Assembly: GCA_035561515.1 (NCBI GenBank)
Contig: DATMXP010000031.1
Location: 1 to 64,000, forward strand
Direction of reading: 5' to 3'
Source of the DNA: Terriglobales bacterium
GTDB taxonomy: Bacteria > Acidobacteriota > Terriglobia > Terriglobales > Acidobacteriaceae
Length of the DNA stretch: 64,000 nucleotides
Numbering within the stretch: position 1 is the stretch's first letter; the number at the start of each line of letters is the position of its first letter. This document shows, piece by piece, positions 34,771 through 42,761 of the stretch. A model generated the notes under the pieces. The model was not told the origin of the DNA, did not search any database, and worked only from the letters and a program-made list of their open reading frames with translations. Both the position numbers and the translations under genes were made by a program.

Positions 34771-36156
34771 ATGGCACGAATGTTGTTCGGCACCGACGGG
34801 ATCCGCGGAGTTGCCGGTGATCCGCCACTCGACCATTCCACCGTATTCGCTGTCGGCGTAGCACTCGGTCGATATCTGGCGAAGGGGCATTCGAATCCCA
34901 AGGTCGTGATCGGGCAGGACACGCGTGAATCGAGCGGGTGGATCTCTGATTCCATTACTGCGGGGCTCGAGTCAGCCGGAGTACAGGTGCGTAGCGCAGG
35001 CGTGATCACGACGCCCGCCGTGGCGTTCCTTGCACGGCAGGCCTTTGACGCGGGGATCGTTATTTCCGCCTCGCACAATCCCTGGACGGACAACGGCATC
35101 AAGGTCTTCGGTCACGACGGATACAAGCTTTCCGACGATGTTGAAGAGCAGATCGAGACCGTCATCTTCGATCTGCTTCACGGGCGCGTTGCCGGCTTTG
35201 ACCCGAAATCGATTCCCGAGCAGAAAACAACAGAAGCGGCAGTTGCGGCCACGGATCCTGAACTGCTGAAGGATTATGTGAACTGGCTCGCGTCGCAGAT
35301 CGCGGGCACGAAGTTGTCGCATCTGACTGTGCTGGTGGACTGCGCCAACGGAGCCTCGACTCCAGTAGCGCACGAAGTGTTTCGCGCTTGCGGCCTGAAA
35401 GCCGACTTCATGCACGACCGGCCGACGGGAAGGAACATCAACGAAAACTGCGGCGCGTTACATCCTGAGATTGTTGCTTCGCAGATTCGCTCCCACGTGG
35501 GCAAATACGATATGGGCATCACGTTCGACGGCGATGCCGACCGTGCGTTGTTCTCCGACCGGAACGGTCATGTAGTGAATGGAGATGCGGTACTGTTGCT
35601 CGCGGCGCGCGACATGAAATCCCGCGGCAAACTGAAGGCCGACACTGTTGTTGCCACCACGATGTCGAACATGGGCCTGGAACTCGCACTGCGCCAGTCT
35701 GGAGTCAAGATGCTGCGAGCCCCTGTCGGCGACAAGTACGTCCTCGAGGAAATGAACAAGAGCGGTTCCACGCTGGGCGGCGAGCAGTCCGGACACATCA
35801 TCTTCCGTGACGGCGATGCAACAACCGGCGACGGGATACTCACCGCGCTACGCGTGATTGAAGCCATGACACATGCCGGAAAGGCGCTTCATGAACTGGT
35901 CGCAGACCTGAAGGTATTTCCGCAGACCATCAAGAATGTGCGCGTGAAAGAGAAGAAGCCGCTGGACACGATTTCCGAAGTGGTGACGGCGATGAAGCAG
36001 GGCGAGTCTGAACTCGACGGCAACGGGCGCATTGTAGTCCGCTATTCGGGGACGGAAGCGCTGGCTCGCGTGATGGTGGAAGCGGAGTCGGAAGAGAAGA
36101 TGAAGCGCATTACCGAGTCCATTTCCGGGGCGATTCAGAAAGCTATTGGAGTTTAG
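34771..36156 (+). CDS. glmM: Phosphoglucosamine mutase GlmM
   Basis: Interconverts glucosamine 6-phosphate and 1-phosphate for UDP-GlcNAc and cell-wall synthesis. FGTDGIRG at the N-terminus; catalytic Ser101 in ISASHNPWTDNGIK; metal loop FDGDADRALF; sugar loop LGGEQSGHIIF; C-terminal phosphate-binding RYSGTEALARVMVE. The 461-residue length is standard. ATG 34771 has GGAAGGA upstream; the frame extends earlier without protein features. Third gene of the cdaA-cdaR-glmM operon; the next small membrane gene overlaps its stop by one base. Confidence 0.97.
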   Translation: MARMLFGTDGIRGVAGDPPLDHSTVFAVGVALGRYLAKGHSNPKVVIGQDTRESSGWISDSITAGLESAGVQVRSAGVITTPAVAFLARQAFDAGIVISASHNPWTDNGIKVFGHDGYKLSDDVEEQIETVIFDLLHGRVAGFDPKSIPEQKTTEAAVAATDPELLKDYVNWLASQIAGTKLSHLTVLVDCANGASTPVAHEVFRACGLKADFMHDRPTGRNINENCGALHPEIVASQIRSHVGKYDMGITFDGDADRALFSDRNGHVVNGDAVLLLAARDMKSRGKLKADTVVATTMSNMGLELALRQSGVKMLRAPVGDKYVLEEMNKSGSTLGGEQSGHIIFRDGDATTGDGILTALRVIEAMTHAGKALHELVADLKVFPQTIKNVRVKEKKPLDTISEVVTAMKQGESELDGNGRIVVRYSGTEALARVMVEAESEEKMKRITESISGAIQKAIGV

Positions 36157-36446
36157 TGGCGGCGCACATGCGTCGAAACCGGCGAAAATTTCCAAAACTT
36201 GCGTGGACAACGTACGCCATCATCGCCGGCTTGGCGGTCCTGTATTTCCTGCTACAAGAAAAGCTGTGGACGGCCGCCTACGCGGCGCTTTCCACGGTGC
36301 TCGCCATCCTGGTCGTCCTGGCGATATTCATTCCGCTGCTGTGGTACCTGGTAAATGTGGTGGGAGTGGCATTGTGGCGTGCGCGACGGTTGCGAATGCT
36401 CCGCTACCGTCGCGCACTTCGTGACATCAATTACCGAAACGACTGA
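36156..36446 (+). CDS. Small basic membrane protein, unknown
   Basis: Not recognised. 96 residues: a very basic N-terminus (RRNRRKFPK), two hydrophobic helices (AIIAGLAVLYFLLQ, LAILVVLAIFIPLLWYLVNVVG) and an Arg-rich C-terminus. The GTG start overlaps the glmM TAG by one base; ATG 36168 is an alternative. Being coupled to glmM it probably belongs to the cda operon, an accessory protein not part of the classical set. It ends where the convergent hydrolase gene begins. Confidence 0.65.
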   Translation: MAAHMRRNRRKFPKLAWTTYAIIAGLAVLYFLLQEKLWTAAYAALSTVLAILVVLAIFIPLLWYLVNVVGVALWRARRLRMLRYRRALRDINYRND

Positions 36447-37766
36447 CTACTTCTTTTCTTCCACGAAGAACGGCATGTTTGTGGTTGCCACACTGCCCTT
36501 GCCGTCGCGCACCAGAACGAACAAGCGATACGGACCGGGCTTCGCCGGAGCCTTGAACTTTACCGTGTTACCGTTGACGGAAACGACGGCGTCCGAAACA
36601 GCCGGTGGAGCTTTCTCGGCGTCGCCGCCCTCGCGAGCGTCACTGGTTTCCTCACGGACTTCCCACGAGTACGCAAGCGGATCGTTGTCAGGATCTTCGG
36701 ACTTTACCGTTGCCGTGTATTCGGTACCCGGGGCAATTCGCTTTTCCGAAGCATCTGACTGAATTCTCGCGATCGAAGGAGTGCGGTTCGACGGCCATTT
36801 ACCCGTCCACTCGTAGCTCAGCATATCTACGGCTTCGGTCTTACTGACTTTCGAGTCGGTGCCGCGAACAGGGAAGTCAAGCTGCGGATTGTCGGGAAGC
36901 AGAAGGTTGAACCAGGTGTGCGTGCGCTCCTGCTTGGCGCCCCAGAGAAACGCGTAACTGCCGAATGAGAGAGGGCCGGCATCACGAACGGAATGCCGAT
37001 AGCTGTCGCGGTAAGTCGCGGCTTTCTCGGAACTGGTCTGCTCAACGGGGACGTCCCAGCTCGTCTTGCGGATCTCCCACCAGCCAATCGGACCGAACTC
37101 GGTGGCGATGTAAGGGCGATCGAGTTTCGTGGCCTTCACTTCTTCAAGCAGGTTGGCCATGCCGCCATAGGAATTAATCCCGAGAATGTCCACGTCCGGG
37201 CAGTACTTCATAAAGTTGATCAGCTTGATGGAGTTCTTCCCGGACCCGGCGATGACGGTCATGGTGGGATGGTTCGGATCGCGCCGATGAATTTCGCGGG
37301 CGATATCGTTCACAGCCTTCCATATCGCCGGGTTATTGCCGTCGCCTTCCATCTCGTTGCCGATACCCCATACCAGGATGGGCGATTCGTTCTTGTACTT
37401 CTCGACCTCGGCAATGGCCCTGTCGAACTGCTTCTTTACAGCTGCGGCATCGTCATACTTGAAGCCATGCCGCTCGTGCTCGAGGCCAAGTCCGGCAGCT
37501 ACGGTGAGGCCAAGATCTTTGGCCTGCTGCAATATCGGACCTTCCTCAAACGACTGCACACTCCAGGTGCGGAATGAGTTTCCGCCGAGTTGTTTCAGGA
37601 GATCGAGATGCCCGTCGCCGCCCACGCCTTTGACGTAATACGGCTTGCCGTTGCGCAGCAGTTGCCAGCCATTTTTGGCTTTCATTACCTGTACACGCAC
37701 GGCTTGTGCGAATGAGAGTGACGAAAAGGAACAGATGAGCAAAAGAATGGTGAGCCGAATGAACAT
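36447..37766 (-). CDS. Exported glycoside-hydrolase-like (clan GH-A TIM barrel) protein
   Basis: Probable polysaccharide-active enzyme. Signal peptide MFIRLTILLLICSFSSLSFA. A TIM-barrel region (about 30-330) opens with NGKPYYVKGVGGDGHLDLLKQLGGNSFRTWS; the Asn-Glu pair in VWGIGNEMEGDG fits the acid/base and Glu in YIATEFGPIGWWE fits the nucleophile. A C-terminal beta domain (about 345-439, EDPDNDPLAYSWEV ... GPYRLFVLVRDGKG) is PKD/Ig-like. It resembles GH2-C/GH5-type proteins; the glycan is unknown. ATG 37766 is set by the signal peptide. Confidence 0.8.
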   Translation of the reverse strand: MFIRLTILLLICSFSSLSFAQAVRVQVMKAKNGWQLLRNGKPYYVKGVGGDGHLDLLKQLGGNSFRTWSVQSFEEGPILQQAKDLGLTVAAGLGLEHERHGFKYDDAAAVKKQFDRAIAEVEKYKNESPILVWGIGNEMEGDGNNPAIWKAVNDIAREIHRRDPNHPTMTVIAGSGKNSIKLINFMKYCPDVDILGINSYGGMANLLEEVKATKLDRPYIATEFGPIGWWEIRKTSWDVPVEQTSSEKAATYRDSYRHSVRDAGPLSFGSYAFLWGAKQERTHTWFNLLLPDNPQLDFPVRGTDSKVSKTEAVDMLSYEWTGKWPSNRTPSIARIQSDASEKRIAPGTEYTATVKSEDPDNDPLAYSWEVREETSDAREGGDAEKAPPAVSDAVVSVNGNTVKFKAPAKPGPYRLFVLVRDGKGSVATTNMPFFVEEKK

Positions 37767-37809
37767 GCGGATATCATCCCACACGCGGCTATGAAATGTA
37801 GCTAAACTG

Positions 37810-38517
37810 TTGCGGTTGAAGATCGAGATAAAACCAAACGATCGCGTTTTTGTGTTGACCGGCGCCGGTGTGAGTGCCGAAAGCGGCATTCCGACGTTCC
37901 GCGGCGTCGGCGGTTTGTGGCGCGGATATCGCATCGAACAAGTTGCTTCTCCCGAGGCATGGGCGGCCGACCGTCGCCTGGTATGGGATTTCTACTCCAT
38001 GCGCCGACAGGTAGCGGCGCAGGCGAAGCCTAACCCGGCGCACATGGCGCTAGCGGAACTTGAGAGGCGAATCGGTGACCGGTTCACGCTCGTAACGCAG
38101 AACGTCGACAATCTGCACGAGCAGGCAGGATCGCAGCGGGTAATCCACATGCACGGAGAGCTTTTCAAAAGCCGCTGTGACCGCTGTAGCAGAGAACCGT
38201 TCCCTGACACGAATCTTTACGAACAACCCGTCGAACTGCCGCGATGCGATTGCGGCGGATACGTGCGCCCGCATATCTGCTGGTTCGGCGAAATGCCGTT
38301 CGATATGGACCAGATCTATGCCGAACTGGCTACGGCCAGTGTGTTCGTTTGCATTGGCAGTTCGGGAGTGGTCTATCCCGCGGCAGGATTCGTGAAGGCG
38401 GTTCCCACGAGCACGCGCACTTACTACATCGGCCCTGAAGCTCCGGAGAACGTCGGTTTGTTTGATGAGGTGCTGGAAGGAAAGGCGGGAGAGGTCGTCC
38501 CGCTGGCCTTGCGGTAA
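37810..38517 (+). CDS. NAD-dependent protein deacylase, sirtuin (CobB-like)
   Basis: Removes acyl groups from lysines using NAD+. GAGVSAESGIPTFRG is the NAD motif; TQNVDNLHEQAG and VIHMHGELF carry the catalytic His115; the zinc site is Cys123, Cys126, Cys146 and Cys148. Tyr62 and Arg65 (FYSMRR) match the CobB/SIRT5 Tyr-Arg pair that selects negatively charged acyl groups, so desuccinylase/demalonylase activity is likely. The TTG at 37810 is the apparent start; another TTG lies two codons later. The coding frame begins only 44 bp from the divergent hydrolase start. Confidence 0.93.
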   Translation: MRLKIEIKPNDRVFVLTGAGVSAESGIPTFRGVGGLWRGYRIEQVASPEAWAADRRLVWDFYSMRRQVAAQAKPNPAHMALAELERRIGDRFTLVTQNVDNLHEQAGSQRVIHMHGELFKSRCDRCSREPFPDTNLYEQPVELPRCDCGGYVRPHICWFGEMPFDMDQIYAELATASVFVCIGSSGVVYPAAGFVKAVPTSTRTYYIGPEAPENVGLFDEVLEGKAGEVVPLALR

Positions 38518-38557
38518 TCAAACGCTTCCTCCGGTGGCCCCTGCGTTTCGGTGGGAA

Positions 38558-39067
38558 TCATCGCCGTGCTGCCATAAGGTCACGGGGAGGCCTAACAGGA
38601 CAGGCGTTCCGGTTGCGGGCCTGGATTTTCTTGGCCGCCGACTCTGCCTCGTGTTCGTCTTTGGTGCCGCACACGATGTGCCCGAGTTCGTGTGCCACCA
38701 CCCACCTTAAGCGATCGATCCCCGTGCGCGACGAGTAGGACTGCAGATGCTCATCGAGGCGGGTGTCGAACAGGACAAACCCGCAATGAATGTAAGTTGA
38801 CTGAATGCCCAGGCTTGAGAAAGCCGGCGTAGTCGGGCTGATGCCAAACGACGTGGCAACCGCCTCCCATTTTTCGGCCGGAACAATTACCCAGCGCCAG
38901 CCGGGAAGTCCCGGAGAGAGTTGCTGGATTGCAACAGTCAGTGAACCCTTCGCGAGCTCACATGCGGTGGGCGTAAAGCCGTCGCCGCAACGGATCTCAA
39001 GCTCTTGCGCGTGACCGGAACCCGCCAGGCAAACCAATGTGGTCAAAATGAGCAGTAAGGAACGCAT
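38558..39067 (-). CDS. Secreted HExxH zincin-like protein
   Basis: Probable exported metallopeptidase of unknown family. Signal peptide RSLLLILTTLVCLAGSGHA. The catalytic motif is VVAHELGHIVCGTKDEHEAE, with His-Glu-x-x-His and a downstream Glu/His region that could supply the third zinc ligand. Three to four Cys residues (IRCG, TACEL, IHCG, NACP) suggest disulfides. At 169 residues it is compact. ATG 39067; GTG 39076 is possible. The stem-loop at 39071-39097 covers its ribosome-binding site. Confidence 0.78.
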   Translation of the reverse strand: MRSLLLILTTLVCLAGSGHAQELEIRCGDGFTPTACELAKGSLTVAIQQLSPGLPGWRWVIVPAEKWEAVATSFGISPTTPAFSSLGIQSTYIHCGFVLFDTRLDEHLQSYSSRTGIDRLRWVVAHELGHIVCGTKDEHEAESAAKKIQARNRNACPVRPPRDLMAARR

Positions 39068-39070
39068 GCA

Positions 39071-39097
39071 CCCCACCTGCCTCGTGTCGAGGTGGGG
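39071..39097 (-). promoter_or_regulatory. Stem-loop that would occlude the ribosome-binding site of the zincin gene
   Basis: CCCCACCT (39071-39078) and AGGTGGGG (39090-39097) are complementary, with an 11-nt loop that can form an additional CCTCG/CGAGG pairing. In the mRNA the AGGTGGGG next to the ATG (3 bases away) is the likely Shine-Dalgarno sequence and is one arm of the stem. This predicts translational control. Confidence 0.55.
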
Positions 39098-39270
39098 CGA
39101 AGATGAGGCGCGCGGGACGACATAGAAATGGAGCGGCCATTAACCGCCACGAAAATCCAAATATCGGTGCAAGTTGTAGAAAAGTAAGGGACGGCAACAA
39201 TTTGTGAATTAACGTTTCTCGTGCTCGCCCGTCTGAAGTGTGAGAGGATGCGTTCAACGTGGGGTGATTT

Positions 39271-41529
39271 GTGGCTTCGTCAGAGTTAATGTATGGGTCG
39301 CGTCGGGTGCGATTCGGGATCTTCGAGTTGGACCTGCAAACGGGCGAACTTCGCAAAGCGGGCGTCCGCCTTCCTTTACAAGAGCAGCCGTTCAAGGTGT
39401 TGGCGATGTTGCTGGAGCGTCCGGGTGAACTTGTGACCCGGGACGAACTGAAGCAGCAGCTCTGGCCTGAGGCCGAGTTCGGTGACTTCGACCAGGGACT
39501 GAACGTTGCCATAAAGAAGATACGCACTGCACTGGGGGACTCCGCTGACAGCCCCCGGTTCGTCGAGACCCTGTCGCGCCGAGGGTACAGGTTCATAGCG
39601 CCCGTCACTGCCGACCACGTTGGACCGACTTTAGCTCCGCCACTTCCCGCGAGTCCGAAGGTCCTCAGGCGATTGCCGACCAAGGCCATCGTGGCAGGGG
39701 TTGTGCTTATGGTGATTGCGCTTGGCGCATGGTCGGTTAAAAGAAAGCCGCGAGAGTATTCGCTGGGAATTTTCGGTGTTGCGCCGAATTTCCGACTGAC
39801 GCCGCTTACGAGCTCGATGGGCTGCGAGTTCGATCCGCAGTTTTCCCCCGACGGTAAGCAGATTGCTTACGTCTGGTCGCCCAGCCCGACTGTGCCTCCC
39901 GGCATTTACCTGAAGGTAGTAGGGGCGGGGAGTCCCGTAGCGTTGTTGCCTTCCAAGAAGGGTGTGGTGCACATCTTACCGGCGTGGTCCCCGGACGGAA
40001 GATACATCGCTTGTGTGCGCGGAGTGAAACAAGAGGGCTCCGAACTCCGTAACGTAAAGCGGACCATCACGGAACAGCTACTTGATGAAGAGGAAAATCG
40101 TAAGCCGGATGTAGGGGTGTATGTAATTCCGGCGATCGGTGGGGAAGAGAGAAAGCTGTTTGATGCTCCTCTGATCCTGGATCTGAAGTGGGCCCCGGAC
40201 GGCCAATGGTTTCTGATCGGTCGCCGCCTGGTGAAAGAGGGGCCGGCCAGCCTCTGGCGTTACTCAATGGACGGAACGCCACAGAAGCAACTTACTTTTC
40301 CGCCGGAGGGATTCAACGGCGATACGCTGCCTACGTTCTCACCAGACGGTAAGCTGATCGCGTTTTCGCGGAACTTCAGTTCGGGCGGCTCCGACGTTTT
40401 CGTCATACCCGCGAGCGGAGGCGAGGCGCGGCGCATTACCCACGACGGCCAGCATGTTCGCGGACTGAGCTTCAGCGACGACGGCAAGGAAATCATCTAT
40501 TCCTCGGCGCGTGAAGGAAGTGCGCGCACCGCGCTTTGGCGAATTGCGGTCGAGGGCGGCACGCCGAAGCGACTTCCGTTTGGTAACGACAACGTCGTCA
40601 GCCCAATCATGGCGGGGACTGGCGATCACCTGGCGTATGTGCATATTTCACAGTCGGCGAAGATATATGCCTTCGAAATCGACAAGCCGGGAATCGCTCA
40701 CAGAGAGGATGCGACGGATGGCGTGCCCGTGATCTCGTCGCGGCTTATGCAAGTGGGGCCGCAGTACTCACCCGATGGCACTCGAGTCGCCTTTGCGTCT
40801 ACACGGTCTGGGCCGTGGGAGATCTGGGTGTCGAACCCCGATGGCAGTAACGCGATCCAGTTGACTAACTTTGGCGACAGGCAGACGGGCACTCCTCGCT
40901 GGTCCCCTGATGGGAAGTTCATCGCATTCGATGCACGACCGGAACAGCACTCGGACATTTACGTGATCGATAGCCAGGGAGGTACTCCGAGAAGAATCAC
41001 GGCGAGCAACTTCGATAATGTCGTGCCGAGCTTCTCCCGCGACGGCCAATGGATTTACTACAGTTCGAACGCAAGCCGCAGGTGGGAGCTTTGGAAGACG
41101 CGTGTGGATGGAACCGGACAGCCGATCCAACTGACAAAAAACGGCGGATTTTCCGGCTTTGAGTCAGTGGACGGGAGTACCGTTTACTACGTGAAGTGGG
41201 ATAAACTCGGAATCTTCTCCATGCCGGCAGCGGGCGGGCCGGAAACGCTGGTGACGATCGAACTGTTCGCCAAATTGTGGGGATGCTGGTCGTTGCAGAA
41301 GAACGGGATTTACTTCATTCGTCCGGAACTTAAGAATGATGATGAGCGTGTGTTCCCGGCGCTGGCTTTCTACGACTTCGCGACCAAAGAGATCAGGAAC
41401 GTGCGCGCACTGCCGGACGCGCCGAATCCGGGGCCAAGTCTCGCCATTTCCCCAGATCAGAAAACTATGCTGTACACCATGGCGGACGTCGGTGGTAGCG
41501 AGATTATGCTGGTGGAGAATTTCCGGTAG
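39271..41529 (+). CDS. CadC-like winged-helix regulator fused to an extracytoplasmic TolB/WD40-type propeller
   Basis: One-component transmembrane regulator. The N-terminal OmpR/PhoB-type winged helix (about 10-105) has LTRDELKQQLWP-like features: PGELVTRDELKQQLWPEAEFGDFDQGLNVAIKKIR (broken: key RDEL, LWP, LNVAIKKIR) and SRRGYRFIAPV. A single transmembrane segment follows at about 140-160. The remaining 590 residues are repeated TolB/PD40 blades (FSPDGKQIAYV, FSPDGKLIAFSR, WSPDGKFIAFD and others), a sensor in the periplasm. The signal and target genes are unknown. GTG 39271 start. This architecture is common in acidobacteria. Confidence 0.9.
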   Translation: MASSELMYGSRRVRFGIFELDLQTGELRKAGVRLPLQEQPFKVLAMLLERPGELVTRDELKQQLWPEAEFGDFDQGLNVAIKKIRTALGDSADSPRFVETLSRRGYRFIAPVTADHVGPTLAPPLPASPKVLRRLPTKAIVAGVVLMVIALGAWSVKRKPREYSLGIFGVAPNFRLTPLTSSMGCEFDPQFSPDGKQIAYVWSPSPTVPPGIYLKVVGAGSPVALLPSKKGVVHILPAWSPDGRYIACVRGVKQEGSELRNVKRTITEQLLDEEENRKPDVGVYVIPAIGGEERKLFDAPLILDLKWAPDGQWFLIGRRLVKEGPASLWRYSMDGTPQKQLTFPPEGFNGDTLPTFSPDGKLIAFSRNFSSGGSDVFVIPASGGEARRITHDGQHVRGLSFSDDGKEIIYSSAREGSARTALWRIAVEGGTPKRLPFGNDNVVSPIMAGTGDHLAYVHISQSAKIYAFEIDKPGIAHREDATDGVPVISSRLMQVGPQYSPDGTRVAFASTRSGPWEIWVSNPDGSNAIQLTNFGDRQTGTPRWSPDGKFIAFDARPEQHSDIYVIDSQGGTPRRITASNFDNVVPSFSRDGQWIYYSSNASRRWELWKTRVDGTGQPIQLTKNGGFSGFESVDGSTVYYVKWDKLGIFSMPAAGGPETLVTIELFAKLWGCWSLQKNGIYFIRPELKNDDERVFPALAFYDFATKEIRNVRALPDAPNPGPSLAISPDQKTMLYTMADVGGSEIMLVENFR

Positions 41530-42396
41530 CTACTTTTTAGTGCGCTGAAGTTCGCGGTAGGCTTCGCTTTTCGAGACGCCCATCTCGCGCGCGACGCGTT
41601 TCAGCGCATCTTTTTCGTCCAGGGATTCGTCGCGCATGTAACGCTCCACCAACTGGCTGACCGACTCTTTTTTCGGCGCTTCGGGTTCGTTCTCATCTGC
41701 CTTGGCGATGAGCAACGTGATCTCGCCCTTCAGTTCGCCTCGCTCTTCGGCGATCCGCAACACATCTTCAACATGTCCGCGAAGGAACTCCTCATGCAGT
41801 TTCGTGACTTCGCGAGCGATCACGACGTGCCGCGTGGGTCCCATCACGTCCACGATGTCTTTCAAAGTCTCGATGATCCTATGCGGCGCCTCATAGAAGA
41901 TGAGAGTGCGTGGCGCATGCTGCATCTCTTCGAGCAACTTTCTCCGTTGGCCCGATTTAGCCGGGAGGAAACCGCTGAACTTGAAACTGTCGCCGGGAAA
42001 TCCGCTCGCAACGAGCGCCGAAAGGAACGCCGATGCTCCCGGTACCGGCACGACCTTTAGATGATGCCGGATTGCCAAGGTGATCAGGCGATATCCGGGG
42101 TCGGAGATCGCCGGCATTCCAGCATCGGTGACGAGCGCAATGCTTTCACCATCTTCGAGGTGGACGATCAGCTCCGGCGCGCGGGTCATCTCGTTGTGCT
42201 CGTGATAGCTGACGGTGGGGGTGTGAATCTCGTAATGATTCAGCAGTTTTTGTGTCTGGCGGGTGTCTTCGCAGGCAATGCGGTCCACGTTGCGAAGCAC
42301 GCGTAGCGCGCGCAGGGTGATGTCTTCCAGATTACCGATGGGAGTGCCGACAATGTATAGCGCGGGATCCAGTCGCTCCTCATTCCGGGAGTTCAT
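41530..42396 (-). CDS. rsmI: 16S rRNA (cytidine-1402-2'-O)-methyltransferase RsmI
   Basis: Methylates C1402 of 16S rRNA in the decoding centre using S-adenosylmethionine. LYIVGTPIGNLEDITLRAL and CEDTRQTQKLLNHY are the family opening; LVTDAGMPAISDPGYRL and VPGASAFLSALVASG follow; the last 60 residues are helical with a helix-turn-helix-like tail (LKRVAREMGVSKSEAYRELQ). The 288-residue length is standard. It is convergent with the CadC-like gene, the two stop codons touching. Confidence 0.96.
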   Translation of the reverse strand: MNSRNEERLDPALYIVGTPIGNLEDITLRALRVLRNVDRIACEDTRQTQKLLNHYEIHTPTVSYHEHNEMTRAPELIVHLEDGESIALVTDAGMPAISDPGYRLITLAIRHHLKVVPVPGASAFLSALVASGFPGDSFKFSGFLPAKSGQRRKLLEEMQHAPRTLIFYEAPHRIIETLKDIVDVMGPTRHVVIAREVTKLHEEFLRGHVEDVLRIAEERGELKGEITLLIAKADENEPEAPKKESVSQLVERYMRDESLDEKDALKRVAREMGVSKSEAYRELQRTKK

Positions 42397-42435
42397 GGGC
42401 GCAGTGTAGCAGGAAAGCTGTGCGAAAGCTGCGAC

Positions 42436-42729
42436 TCAGAAGTCGCTTGGGACCTCCTTGAATCCCATGAAAGCCGCGTCGTTCTCCGAGATTGTCAGGT
42501 TACGGATGGTGGCATTCCGGTGGTCACGAAGATCGGCAAGCGCCTGGTCAAGAAGATCGGGGCGGAGAGCGATGTCCTGCGATAGAAACTGGATAAGACT
42601 AGTTTCATCGAAGGTACGGCCATACGACTTGCCGCCATCATTAAAAGTGAACTGATACTGCGGTACGCGGATTCCGGCGGAGTCGCTTACAACGCCGAGC
42701 GAGATGATGTGAGCAAATCCAGTGGGCAT
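42436..42729 (-). CDS. Small protein of unknown function
   Basis: Not recognised. 97 residues (ATG 42729), soluble, no signal. The centre (YQFTFNDGGKSYGRTFDETSLIQFLSQDIAL) reads like a small alpha/beta domain and the end is acidic. It lies 32 bp downstream of the AI-2E-type permease gene on the same strand and may share its transcript. The frame is open upstream but that region belongs to the permease gene. Confidence 0.55.
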   Translation of the reverse strand: MPTGFAHIISLGVVSDSAGIRVPQYQFTFNDGGKSYGRTFDETSLIQFLSQDIALRPDLLDQALADLRDHRNATIRNLTISENDAAFMGFKEVPSDF

Positions 42730-42761
42730 ACTGGATTCGATGAGAAGCGCAAAGGGGCGGT

